Positions 49,243 through 59,858 of a DNA stretch of 64,000 nucleotides are shown here, one piece after another. Source of the DNA: Gymnothorax reevesii (Eukaryota > Chordata > Actinopteri > Anguilliformes > Muraenidae); assembly GCA_029721435.1 (NCBI GenBank), contig CM056578.1, positions 17,708,911-17,772,910 on the forward strand, in the 5' to 3' direction. Each line of letters opens with the position of its first letter. Positions within the stretch are counted from its first letter, which is position 1. The notes below the pieces were generated by a model. That model was not told where the DNA came from. It worked only from the letters and a program-made list of their open reading frames with translations, and did no database searches. The position numbers and the translations under genes are program-made.

Positions 49243-49541
49243 AACTAAGTCTGTTCTGGGCCTAGTGGCTCATCAGACCGATGCTTAAGACAGTTTCTGC
49301 AGCATGAAGCGACTCTGAGTATTGCTGCTCCCCCAGGATGGGATGCTGGTCCATCACAACTTACACCCCCTGCTCTAAGTGAAGTTACCCTGACATGTCG
49401 GAGCCCAATTATACACCTGGGTGGAGTGAGGCAATGTGGGAGTCAAGTGTCTTGCCCAAGAATACAGCACAAAAGCAATGGCAAGGACTGGAGCACAAAA
49501 CCTTTTGGTCCCATGTCAAGTGCACCCCTGCACTGCTTTCC
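49243..49541 (-). repeat. tRNA-derived SINE (family copy 2)
   Basis: It aligns with 17398-17715 over its length: shared blocks include GCCTAGTGGCTCATCAG, GGATGGGATGCTGGTC-type sequence, TACACCTGGGTGGAGT and CTTGCCCAAGA. On the minus strand the head carries A- and B-box-like sequence (GGTTTTGTGCTCC). The two copies differ by many substitutions, so they are old. Confidence 0.75.
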
Positions 49542-51339
49542 CCTTCTGAACCTGGAGGCCAGTGAAATATTTGTGGGCTTCGCAGAATCAGCACCTGAGC
49601 CCACCTCATCTCCCAACGCCTGGCATGAACTGCTGCTCTTCTCAGAGGGCAACAGTGTCATTTTTGTCCTGCAGATGTAGGTACCATAGCATTTACTCTG
49701 TGGTTATTTTCTACAACTTAGTAACACCCCACTCCTTCTGTTAATTGTCTTCCCTGCAATCCTGCATTTTGTGTCAGTTTCAGTGCAGTTTCCTTAATTT
49801 ATTTATAATCACCCTGTGTTGCTCCCCTCCTCCTGTGGATTCCTCACTACCTTCCCTGACCTGTCACTCAATGACTCATTATTTAAATAGCTGGTCTTCG
49901 TCTCCTCTCCGCAGGATTATAGTCTCATGCCCAGTCTAATGCCTTGTGCTTCATGTAGTACTTTTCTTAGTCCTAGTTCTCAATATATCTGTGACCACTT
50001 TATTAGGGAGAGCTTCCTTGCCTTTCCAGTTTTTTGCCTTTTCCTTTTTTGAGCCCATAACAGATATCTTGGTATAGTTCCCTCGTGGCTTTTTTTTCTT
50101 TTGCTAAATCTGTGCCTGGTTCCTTCCCCAAAGTTTGTGACAGTTTTTCCTGTTTTTGTTCAATGTTAAATTTGCTAATTACTGTGCATTTGTATGCTAT
50201 GCAATACGTCACACTTGGAAAGGGCTCTTCTGATATCTTATTTCCCATTGGGAAGATGGCAAAGCGCTCCCTTTGATGACCAATTCTAGCACACTATGCC
50301 AGACTGCCCTTTTTTCAGCATTACAGCAAAGCCAGCCCTGCAAATGTGAAAGTCAGTGATTTTTTTAGTTACACCGTTGGTTGGTAAGTGAGTGATGAAG
50401 CTATACCATTGGTCAGTCAACTGTTGGAGTGTCCCCATTGGCCTTCGGTCTTAGAAAATGAATGGCCTCGTATGCAGTTCAGCCATATACTAGGTTCTGA
50501 GCTTGTCTTGTTTCATTCAATGCAGCCACATATTTTCACACAGGTAATGATCAGCTGCTGCCATGGCACTGGTGATATCACTGTCAAAACATTTATGGAC
50601 CTCTCTGAATATTGCATTGGTACACACAGGAATACTAAATACGGGAAACTGAAAATTGACTGCAGCTCAAACATTAGCCCTGTGAGTGCTGCCAGTCGGC
50701 TGATCATGATTATTTTACTTTGAAGCAATATGAAATGTATTTTTTTGCTTAGACAATCCCCAAAATGCCCTGATACTGGCCGCTTTGAAAAATTAGTTTT
50801 CCCTTTAAACTTCAGAAACTAAAGTTTACTTGCCTTTAGGCAAGCCTAGTACATATAGATTGGCAGAGGACTGGAGAATGTCCAGTAATGACCTGATTAT
50901 CTGTACACATGTAACTCAGCATAACCCGAGAAATTCCTCTGAAACATTTACTGTGATGTTTTAAGAGCTTCTCTACTGGTTCATGCATACCTGCCTTAAA
51001 TCATCTTATTAATTTTTTTTTGAATTGTTCATGAAATGATATTAAACTGTATATCCTGGTCTTATTATTAATACATTTACAGTGGTCAGTTTCACAAATT
51101 TTAATTCAAGGATTCGAGGTGACTCACCAGAGTGATTCGCTGTGGCCTCACCCTAGGGATAGACAAGACTTAAAAAGACCTAATATGCAACTTTTTTTTT
51201 CTTTCTTTGAGTTATTATATTCTTGGATGTCTAAAATTGAAGTACTTTTGTATATGAACCTTTTGGCAAAAAAAAACAAAAAACAAAAACAAAAACATTA
51301 AAATTCCATGATTTCTTTGCAGTTTCATTCCAGTCACTC
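49542..51339. other. Intergenic DNA, no gene seen
   Basis: Non-coding. An A-rich tract lies at 51270-51300. Short blocks near 50915 and 51085 (TAACTCAGCATAA, GTTTCACAAATTT) resemble blocks near 44313 and 44491, which suggests a further diverged dispersed repeat. Confidence 0.4.
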
Positions 51340-52415
51340 CTAACCCTCTGAAAAACCGGCCGTTCTGAGGACCTCCCCTCGACGGAATGAGGTTTGATCT
51401 AATTGGCCAGCATACAGAGGCAGCGAGACAAAGGCAAGGGACGATATCATAATCTTTCAGCTACTGGTAAGTGTCGAAATACAGGTGACTTAATTAGTAG
51501 CCACCTAGCAAATTAGCTAGCCATTTATCTACACAATGAGTGTGGAAAGGTAACACCTGCAGGCTAAATAATTGAGGATGTAAAGTACACAAAACTGTGG
51601 CCTGTAGTCACCAAAATAATTTTACTGTATGTTTAATTCAGTCTCAAACGTTAAGAATGAACTTTAGCTAGCAGGTGTCTTTAAGGTAGCAACCACTAGC
51701 TAACTTTCCATTTACTGTGCTAGCTACTCCATTAAAAACAGACTAAATTTGATTAAAAATGCTTTTCCATTTTATCTTTCTTATTGACATTGCTTCTGGC
51801 TGAATTAACAATAATTTGCAAATTCAGTCAATTCTAGCTTGCTAGTTAATAAATTGCACAGTAATTATAGAAAGGAAATACCTGCATGCTAACTGGCTAA
51901 GACAGTTTTAGATTAACAACCAAGGTATACAATTTTAGCTTCAATTGGAATTGACTTTGAATATTAATAGAAATTCAGAACACTTACCTAGCTAGGTACA
52001 TACTGCCCGAGAAAATAAATCAAAAACCACTGCTTTAATATAAATTCTGAGTGGCCTGTCCTGCATTGTACTGATCCACATTTGGAGCCACTAGAAAACA
52101 GTCAGAAAAAAAGTGGATAGCACGCATAGCTAGATCCAGTTCTGGGCTTTTGCTGATTGAAGCTGGGATGTTCCCATTAAAATAAGGCGTGACTAGAGGT
52201 ATTCAGATGAGGGGTGGAATGACTCTATCAAGTCCACATGTGACATGGAAGGGGAGCCAAATCTGAATGCCATGCTGTGTTTTATGAAAAAGGCAGCCCA
52301 CAAAAAATTACTTGGTTTTTTTACTTCACAGTTGGTAAGCACTTCAGATAACAAAATGCATTCGCAGGAAAACTGAAAAATTTTGTTTTTCATAATATGT
52401 CCCCTTAAACTCAGT
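51340..52415. repeat. Probable remnant of a large dispersed (TIR-type) repeat
   Basis: The right end contains TTCATAATATGTCCCCTTAA. The left part contains CTGAAAAACCGGCCGTTCTGAG and ATTGGCCAGCATACAGAGGC in short succession. These are motifs I recall from a non-autonomous DNA element common in teleosts. The matching left terminus is not visible, so the copy is truncated or diverged. Confidence 0.35.
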
Positions 52416-52851
52416 TGGGCTGATCACATCTCATGATATGTTAGCGCCCCTCGCTGGCCAATCAAGTTTTTGGTTGCCTGCCTGCAAAGGTACATATGAG
52501 ATGCCTTCAAAGCACAACAGCAGATGACATGCCCCTTTGTAAGAGTGCACAGCCAGTGCATGACCTTTTCATTTACCACTGACAGGGGATCAGTTGAATT
52601 CCACATGTGGCCACAGATCCGAGCCCTTCTGTAGAGAGGCACAGTGCGACATTGCCAGGTTGGACTACAGAGCCATTTCTAGCGAAGTGAAAGGTTCGGG
52701 ACAATTGAGGATTAATGAAGAAGACGCAGAGCAATATTCTTTTCAGAGATCCAGAATGTTCCAGCACGTCACTGCTTGGATGGAATGGCCCCACCCAGAA
52801 CTGGTCACATGTCCTCAAATGGGAATCAATTATAGGTGCTGAAGGCAGTTT
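52416..52851. other. Intergenic DNA, no gene seen
   Basis: Short open frames on both strands without recognisable features. Confidence 0.5.
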
Positions 52852-53396
52852 AGAGGGTGATGCAGTGGCTCAGTGGGACAGCAAGAAGGCCATGGGTACA
52901 GATCTGATCAGGGTTTTGCAGGTTCTCCCCGTGTTCATGCGGGTTTCCATCAGTGACTCTGGTTTCCTCCTATAGTCCGAAGACATGAATTTTAGGCTAA
53001 TAGACTAATACAGTGGTTCCCAACCCAGTCCTCAAGGACCCCCTGTCCTGCAGGTTTTTGCTCGCTTACTACTTTTTCACACCTGATCCATTTAAGGGCT
53101 TCATGCTGATTGGTTGAAGAAGATCTACCTGAACGGGGTGTGCATGAAGGTGCGTTGGGGCTTAAATGGATAAGGTGTGCAAAAGTAAAGCTGCAACAAA
53201 AACCTTCAGGACGGGGTTGGGAACCACTGGACTAATAGACTCTAAATTGCTTCCTGATATCAGTGTGTGTATAAATGTTATTTCCTCCACTGTAAAGGAT
53301 GGATCCCATCCCTCACTCATTGCATGCTGGCATAGGGTCGCACTCCCAGACGCCCTGACCCACAGTTAGTGGATTAACTCATGGACGGATGGATAC
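52852..53396 (+). repeat. tRNA-type SINE interrupted by a hAT-like MITE
   Basis: The left half has GGTGATGCAGTGGCTCAG (A-box-like) and the body motifs GGTTCTCCCCGTGTTCATG, CTCTGGTTTCCTCC and CCGAAGACATGAA. After the inserted MITE the SINE resumes with GACTCTAAATTGC and ends in GGACGGATGGATA. The two halves join cleanly once one copy of the 8-bp target duplication is discounted. A fragment of the same family is at 20044-20185. Confidence 0.7.
53011..53229. mobile_element. hAT-type MITE, 219 bp, with 8-bp target duplication
   Basis: The inverted ends are CAGTGGTTCCCAACCC and GGGTTGGGAACCACTG. GACTAATA flanks both sides exactly (53003-53010 and 53230-53237). The CAG...CTG ends and perfect 8-bp duplication are diagnostic of hAT elements. 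It has no coding capacity, and it sits inside the SINE at 52852-53396. Confidence 0.93.
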
Positions 53397-54660
53397 ACAG
53401 TTTGAAGAGATGAGAAAGTAGGGGCAAGCTGACCGAAAGAAAAAGGATCAGCAGTGTCCACACAGAAAAGCAAGGTGCCAATCTGTGGGACCGGGGCAAA
53501 AAATTGATATGTTTACCTACAGCTTCACAACACCACCAGACCCATGTGTGATTTTTATTGAACGAATTCATGAAAATAAATGAGTGGCTTGCCTCTGTAC
53601 CCAAGCAAGCCTGTGCCAATGGTCTGCCAGCAAAAAACATTTGGCCACAGTAACTCCCCTGCTGGCCAGAATGAACCATTTCCTATGACAAGTGGAATGG
53701 GTTATCGGCTGAGAACTCAACAGGATGACACCCTTGGCAAGCACGACTGTCAAAAAGATGACCATGGCCTTTCTGAAGAAAATGAATGGGCCAAGTGCAG
53801 TTATAAATATTTTTTGGCGATACTTTTCAGTTCTGAAACTTAAGAAGAGTTAAACAAAACAGTCAAGCCAGCCGCTGCCACATTCATTCCCTTTTTTATA
53901 AGCATTACTTGATTGCTTTGATTTCACTGTGTAATAGATAGGTTAGTTTATTTTGTCAAGGATGAGCAGATGAAATATTTAGACAGTCGGCTGAGCAGTA
54001 CTTTTCCATTAAGCCGTGAACTGTGCGCCCCACGGAGACAGTAGAGAGACTTTAGGTATGACGCCATTACCTTTTCTTTAGAGCAATTAATTTTCGCTGG
54101 AAATATCTTTAAGTCAATTTTGATGATTGAACCCATTATTTTCACTGTATATACGTCAAGGAAAGAGAACAATGAGTCTTTAGAGGATAATGAGTACTTT
54201 ATTCTTAAGAGAACTAGCAAAAGATTTTATGTCCTGTAAAATGTCAACTCACAAATGGAAAGAGGTCTTCCTTTCTGATGAAAATAAGGCAGAAGCTGCT
54301 GTAAAATCTGAGAGTGCTGCGCGTCGTGACTAGTGAATGGCGTTACCGGCGCAAAAATGTCAGACCGATGATATATTCTAAGGTTATGAAAAGAAGCCTA
54401 TTTGCGTCGACATGCAATTGTTCCAGCGTATTTGCTCCCGCAAACGGTCTCACGACTCTTGGCTGCGCAACAAGTTAGGTCAGAAGCTTACCCCGCCTGA
54501 TCCATTTAAGACGTTGCAGTAAACTTTAACATATGGGCTATGCTCTTAGACGGGCGTGCACAATTAATGTGATTGTTACATTGTTTTTATTTTGTTTTTA
54601 ATGCATTGAGCCGACATAATCTTCTCTGCTTAATTGAAAGTACTTGCGCGTGAAAATGGT
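53397..54660. other. Upstream flank of adra1b, no other gene seen
   Basis: Non-coding. The only structured feature is the 238-base segment at 54063-54300, repeated downstream of the exon and listed separately. Confidence 0.5.
54063..54300 (+). repeat. Segment duplicated at 57745-57980 (copy 1, upstream of adra1b exon 1)
   Basis: It starts GCCATTACCTTTTCTTTAG and ends AATAAGGCAGAAGCTGC in both copies. Matching blocks run through the whole length (ATGATTGAA, AGGAAAGAGAACAATG, GATGTCCTGT or TATGTCCTGT, AAATGTCAA, TCACAAATGGAAAG), with scattered substitutions and small indels. It is in the same orientation as the second copy, 3.7 kb away. Confidence 0.8.
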
Positions 54661-55170
54661 CAGTTGAGGCAGTAAGAACTCCTAGGGAGGGAATGTAATG
54701 TTTGCGCCGTGAGTTCTTGAGCTCCCGACGCGTCATTAGTATCATACTTCTGTCTCGGAGGTTTGGAAGCCGTGATGGCTCTGAGGCGCATCGGCGTTTT
54801 ATGAACTGCGGAAGGGGTCGTTTTCACTGTAGTTTGTCTGATTGGGTGAGTTCGACCGAGAGCACTGCGGAGCAGATTCCTGAGAAGATTGGGGCAAGGA
54901 GAAAAGGGACAGGCGTTTCAGCTTCTGCAGTGATGTACCATATGGGGTTTTGGAAAGTGATATTTTGCATGCGCAACAGCAAAAACGGTTTCACATGGTT
55001 TGGCTTTACGCTTTCTCTTGCCTTGCAATTCCCGTAATTTCAGATGCGCTTACTAAATTATTGCTTCGTATACCGAGAACGGAAATGAGAAAATTTGACT
55101 TCATGGTGCTATAGCTATTTTTCCCTTTTGACTGATATATTGTGTGCTATGGAGGAACTCTCTTGTCAAA
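54661..55170 (+). promoter_or_regulatory. adra1b: 5' flank and probable 5' UTR of adra1b
   Basis: Sequence directly upstream of the receptor start codon. It contains a 111-codon open frame (54702-55037) that I take to be fortuitous, and two short upstream open frames, 55085-55114 (9 codons plus stop) and 55149-55187. No TATA box is obvious. The transcription start cannot be placed from the sequence. Confidence 0.4.
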
Positions 55171-55187
55171 ATGAGTTTGGACACTGA
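55149..55187 (+). promoter_or_regulatory. Overlapping upstream ORF with strong start context
   Basis: An ATG at 55149 has G at -3 and G at +4, a favourable Kozak context. It opens a 12-codon frame ([12 protein letters not shown]) that ends at 55187, 17 bases past the receptor ATG and in a different frame. If the mRNA includes this ATG, ribosomes that use it would bypass the receptor start, so it could repress translation. Whether the 5' UTR includes it is inferred. Confidence 0.5.
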
Positions 55188-56134
55188 CGATGCTGCGAAC
55201 TCATGGAGAAACGGTTCTGCGGAACAGTACACAGAAGCACCGCTGTCAACCAACAACTCCAACGTGACAACGGGCAATGAGACCGTATTCGTTCCCTTGG
55301 ACCTCACTCGAGCCGTCCCTCTGGGCATCGTTCTGGGTGCGTTTATCGTGTTTGCGATTGTTGGAAACATTCTTGTTATTCTGTCGGTCGTGTGCAACAG
55401 ACACCTGCGCATCCCGACGAACTATTTCATTATAAACCTCGCCATTGCGGACCTGTTGCTGAGCACCACCGTGCTCCCTGTCTCCGCTACTTTGGAAATC
55501 CTCAATTACTGGGTATTCGGGAGGATCTTTTGTGACATCTGGGCGGCCGTCGATGTTTTGTGCTGCACCGCGTCTATCATGAGCCTGTGCGTAATCTCCA
55601 TTGACCGTTACATTGGGGTGCGCTACCCGCTGCAGTACCCGTCCATTGTCACGGAGAAACGGGCGCTTCTGGCCATGCTTGGTGTGTGGGTTCTTGCGGT
55701 GGTCATTTCCATCGGACCTCTGCTGGGCTGGAAGCAGCCGCCCTCCCCGGACGACACTGTCTGCCCCATCACCGAAGAGCCGTTTTACGCACTTTTCTCG
55801 TCCCTGGGCTCTTTCTATATCCCCCTGGCCGTGATTCTAGCTATGTACTGCCGCGTGTACGTAGTCGCTAAAAGGACCACAAAGAACTTGGAGGCTGGGG
55901 TGATGAGAGAGCGAAGGGATTCGAACGAGCTAACGCTCCGAATCCACTACAAGGGGTCCCATCTGCACGAGGACTGCTCCGCCGCTGGCAAGGGCCGCGG
56001 GCACCCGCCGAGGTGCTCCCTAACGGTGAAGCTGCTGAAATTCTCCCGAGAGAAGAAAGCCGCTAAAACTCTGGGAGTTGTGGTGGGGATGTTCATTCTC
56101 TGCTGGCTGCCGTTCTTCCTCGCCCTGCCGATTG
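55171..56134 (+). CDS. adra1b: Alpha-1B-type adrenergic receptor, exon 1 (N-terminus to TM6)
   Basis: This encodes a class A G-protein-coupled receptor for adrenaline and noradrenaline, which acts at the plasma membrane mainly through Gq and phospholipase C. The 321 complete codons cover an extracellular N-terminus with N-glycosylation sites at Asn14, Asn28, Asn31 and Asn36, and TM1 to TM6. Asp94 (position 2.50), Asp128 (3.32, the amine-binding acid, in WAAVDVLCC) and DRY at 145-147 are present. The third loop ends with [13 protein letters not shown], and TM6 ends [12 protein letters not shown]. Subtype B is favoured over A and D by [31 protein letters not shown] and [10 protein letters not shown]. 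The start is the ATG with A at -3; the frame is open nine codons upstream but without another ATG. The coding part stops at a donor site inside the codon for the last Gly, the same place where vertebrate alpha-1 genes have their intron, so TM7 and the tail lie in exon 2 outside the window. Which teleost paralogue (a or b) it is cannot be told. Confidence 0.95.
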
Positions 56135-56140
56135 GTAGGT
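56135..56140 (+). promoter_or_regulatory. adra1b: Splice donor of adra1b intron 1
   Basis: ATTG followed by GTAGGT gives a phase-1 intron after the TM6 sequence, matching the conserved intron of alpha-1 adrenergic receptor genes. Without splicing the frame ends two codons later at a TAG. No acceptor or second exon is recognisable before 64000, so the intron exceeds 7.8 kb, in keeping with the long intron of vertebrate ADRA1B. Confidence 0.88.
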
Positions 56141-57744
56141 AGTATTTAGTATTACATCACGGACTTAGTCGCTACTGGGGTTGCATACCTATTCCGAAGC
56201 AAACGATGTCGTGGCATTTAATAAAATCATATCACAGTGGCCTCTGAATTTATAGACAAAAGCATACGCTGATGTATGATCCAATGATGTTTTCTTGGAA
56301 AGTCGATCGATTTATTAATGCTGTGTATATTACGAAATTTTAACGTTTTATATTGTTTAAAAACACTGCATGAAGAAAGTTTATTTCCATGTCGCAATCA
56401 AAGTACAAGCAGATTTGTGGACTCGTTGCCTATGTGATTCTTGCTGCTTACGTTTTTAATCCTATTATTATTATTATTATATAATAATAACTATTATTAT
56501 TATTAATAATAATAATAATAACGCAAAATGTTAGAAAAATATAATTCAAAATAAGGAAATTTAAATAAAAGGTTTGCTTTTCATTTTAAAAAATTCTTCC
56601 CGAGTCTTCCAACCAACCTTCATTATGAAGCTTAGTAGAGTCGGTGGGGCTCCGTCGAAATCGCTCAAATTCAATGCGACATCATCTGCACTGTGTCTCC
56701 ATGCATGACCTCCAGCTTTCGCTGTGTAAATTTGCATGGATATTGTGTTAGATCCATTCGCTGATTTTATCTGAGTAAACTGTGAGATGGCGACGAGTCC
56801 GATACGATCTATTCCTTTCTATTGTGGTGAAAGAATATTCCGGTGGAGTTGCAAATAGAACTTTACATGTCTTCTGCTCCAGCAATGGCACTTGTGTTTC
56901 AGGTTTAATCAGTATAGCCTACATTGATTGACTCAGCTTTTGTAACTCAGGCGAAATTATGATTTCGAAGCAGTTTTTTTTCTCTTGAGGGTTGCCTATC
57001 TGGGCAATCATATGCATTTGTTTGGCATTCAGAAAATGTCTTTACGGCCATAAAATAGTGTATAAAGGTTTATTTATTTATTTATTTCCACTTTTTGTCC
57101 TTCCCACAAATTTTCAGAGAACAATTGGTCCATCGTGCTTTTCGTGTGCTTTTTCAGTTCTATGTGATTTCTGTGTCCAAGGTTTTCCATAGAGGGCTGA
57201 AAAATTCCCAGCATGGTGCTGCAGGCAGGAGATGTAAATTACTGTAGGTTTATACGTCTAGACTGTTGACAGCGATGGCCACTTTTCTTGTGGCCGAGGG
57301 CTTTCTCATAGATTTTCAGAATGGGTGGCTAGATAATTCGCTATAGTTCTGTATTGCTGTGGAGAATATTGAGGTTCCTTTTCTTTGCAAAAGACAATGA
57401 TGGAACGTGCACACACCCCCACATAAACATGCATACATACATTCATCATAGCTTTGCATGAATTATTGCATACATAACCACACTCAAACGATCATATGCA
57501 CACAACACACACACACAGAAACCCATGGGCAATGAATTTCATTCACTTTAAGGAAATTAAACACAATTAATCTCATTTAACTGTTGTTCCAAGACAGAGG
57601 GTTCACAAATTTTGTAAATGTACTTGGCAAAATCTGGGTCCGCATCCACAGATAACTGAGTTAATTTTTAGCCCAATTTCCCTCTTTTGGACAATCTTAA
57701 AGGGCACAATTGTGATTATTTTCCATGGCTCTAAAGATTACCTT
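56141..57744 (+). other. adra1b intron 1, proximal part
   Basis: Non-coding. An (ATT)n/(AAT)n palindromic microsatellite is at about 56464-56521. An ATTT run lies at 57070-57088, and an ACAC-rich patch at about 57410-57525. No gene is seen. Confidence 0.6.
56464..56521. repeat. (ATT)n/(AAT)n palindromic microsatellite
   Basis: ATT units turn into AAT units, twice, around a short centre, so the single strand could fold into a hairpin. Confidence 0.9.
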
Positions 57745-57980
57745 GCCATTACCTTTTCTTTAGATTAATTAATTTTTGATGGAAATATCCTAAAGTCAAT
57801 GTTGATGATTGAATCCATTATTTCACTGTTTATATGTCCAGGAAAGAGAACAATGTGTCTTTTGAGGATATTGAATACTTTATTTTTCAGAGAATTAGCA
57901 AAAGACTTGATGTCCTGTGAAATGTCAAGTCACAAATGGAAAGCTCTCTTCTCTTCTTCTAAAAATAAGGCAGAAGCTGC
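57745..57980 (+). repeat. Segment duplicated from 54063-54300 (copy 2, in adra1b intron 1)
   Basis: See the upstream copy. This one has slightly more T-rich sequence (TTAATTAATTTTTGATGG against CAATTAATTTTCGCTGG) and a few small indels. The flanks of the two copies do not align, and no inverted ends or poly(A) tail are visible. Confidence 0.8.
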
Positions 57981-58885
57981 CCAATTGCCCAATTCTGAAG
58001 CCCATCGAGTCCGCACCAATTTACAAATAAATATACAGGTTCAATATTAATCTAATATCAGACTGCTTGGGGGGCAACTCCAAGGACCGCAGATGACGTA
58101 GTCGGTACATTTTCACATGGGAAATACTGTTATCCAATCTGGAGCTGAGCAGACTTAAATGGAAGTCATGCTTGCAACAACTGTTATTTGCCTCGTCAAT
58201 TAAAACACCTTTTCTTGTCCAGTTGTGTGAGATTTTCGGCTTTGAGTATCGGTACCTCGGTTGAATGGAATCAGTTAGTCTGTTGTGTGTTATTTTGACC
58301 AAATTTGTGAATTGAGGGTGCTATCCACACACCAGAGGACCAAAAACTATGAAATTTTCCATTTTATGTCATTATGAGGGGTCCCTCACATTTAAATATC
58401 TGTTAATTTTTTTTTAAATCTGTTGATGTAGTCAAAACTAAAGGTCCCAGCTACCTAAGAAACACTTGAAGTTCAGACTTTCAATTTTAATAATTTAATA
58501 ATAATTTTTTTCAATTTCAATTTTACGGCCCCTTGAGGAAATCTAAATTGCATGAATGAGATTGTAATTTTCGGAAACTAATGGAGCCTTGCACAATCAA
58601 AAAAGCCAAGTAAGCTTTTATTTCCACCTCAGCCAATGGCTTTACCATTGTACCAGTATGATGTGTTAAAACAAAATGGCAGCATGGCACTGGCCTGTTA
58701 CACAGGAACATATTTCAAACGGAAAGCCAATTTAAGGGAATGAACTGAGTCTAAGGATTAATCTGATATTAGGATACATCCCTTCCTAATTAAATTTAGG
58801 AAAGTAAGGAGCCAATTATGGGTGACAGTTTCCATTTTAACTCCCCTTACTATTGTTGTATGCCTTTCATTGGATTGCATGGGGA
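57981..58885 (+). other. adra1b intron 1, no feature recognised
   Basis: Non-coding, AT-rich. No bounded element seen. Confidence 0.5.
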
Positions 58886-58890
58886 AGTAA

Positions 58891-59231
58891 TGTGATGGTT
58901 TGTGTCTCACCGGATGCCTAAAACAATCAGGCGGGCACTTGGACCATGGGCCTAGAGAAAACAAGAAACTCAATAGCCAGGGCTGGTAAAAAAAAAAAAC
59001 TGGAGATTTAATAACACATAATATAAAAGAAAACAGAGGCAAAAACTTCATGGAACCACACAGGTCACACAAGACAAAGTTAAAAATGCTAAGGCAATTG
59101 GCACTGGCAACTGCCAGCCCTTTATACTCTGCAATCACCTCCACCTTAACGGGCTGCACCTGTTGCCTGTCAAGGTGAAGGCGAAATAATGTACTGTAGC
59201 AGGGGAGGGGCTGTAAGGCCAAACCCTTACA
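58891..59231 (-). mobile_element. Solo LTR, 341 bp, with 5-bp target duplication
   Basis: On the minus strand it begins TGTAAGGGTTTGGCC and ends CCATCACA. It is flanked by AGTAA on both sides (58886-58890 and 59232-59236). It contains a TATA-like TATAAAGG (minus, near 59120-59127) and an ATTAAA polyadenylation signal (minus, near 59008), in LTR order. There are no internal genes, so it is probably the product of recombination between two LTRs. A Ty3/gypsy origin is likely from the 5-bp duplication but not proven. Confidence 0.85.
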
Positions 59232-59327
59232 AGTAAACTGATTATTTTGCCAGTACTGTAACTCCCTAATGCCATGTTAAAGCAAAAGCCCCTTTTTCAT
59301 GGCACATGGCTCTAAGCTTTTCTGGAA

Positions 59328-59858
59328 CAGAGATGCCAAGTCTCACGCATTCGGCGTGAGTCTCTCGCCTCTTAGTGGCATTCACGTTATTGTGTCGTAG
59401 TCAGCAAGTATTCAATCAACATGCATTGAAGAAAATGGCTCGCGAAATTTAAGTCATTGTGCATTAAGTTAATCAGTTTCATGTGCATTATGGTGGATTT
59501 CCCCACTCGTGACACGGAAAGTGATTATGACTCGAGAATTCTCACGCTAGCCTTTACTGGGGGATTGACAGCAACGGAACTGCATAAAGACGTTCCAAAC
59601 GGTCTTATTTCATTTAAACAATTTAAAGGATCATGAAACACATGCATTAGCACAAGAAGTCCGGAGTCATAATCGCTTTCCATGTTACTTATGGTGAGGT
59701 CCGGCTTTACGCAAGAGATACGGAAACTTCCATGCGCAAGGATTTAAATACCGCATGAGAATCTCATTAAGCATTCAATGAATAATTACGGACTACGGTG
59801 AATAAGCCAAAAAAAAAGTGTGAGACCTACGCTGAATGCATGAGACTTGGCATCTCTG
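59328..59858. mobile_element. hAT-like non-autonomous element, 531 bp
   Basis: The inverted ends are CAGAGATGCCAAGTCTCA and its complement, with similarity continuing about 35 bases through GCATTC(G/A)GCGT. The flanks TCTGGAAC and GCAGGAAC match at six of eight positions when the first base pair of the end is counted as target, compatible with a decayed 8-bp duplication. There is no coding capacity. A diverged relative lies at 25356-25760. Confidence 0.7.

Noticed and set aside
54702..55037. 111-codon frame upstream of adra1b
   Set aside because: It has no conserved features, and the receptor start at 55171 with its full N-terminus accounts for the gene.
55601..55871. Alternate-frame ORFs inside adra1b exon 1
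   Set aside because: They are shadows of the GC-rich receptor coding sequence.
56464..56521. Possible cruciform regulatory element in intron 1
   Set aside because: The palindrome is fully explained by an (ATT)n/(AAT)n microsatellite.
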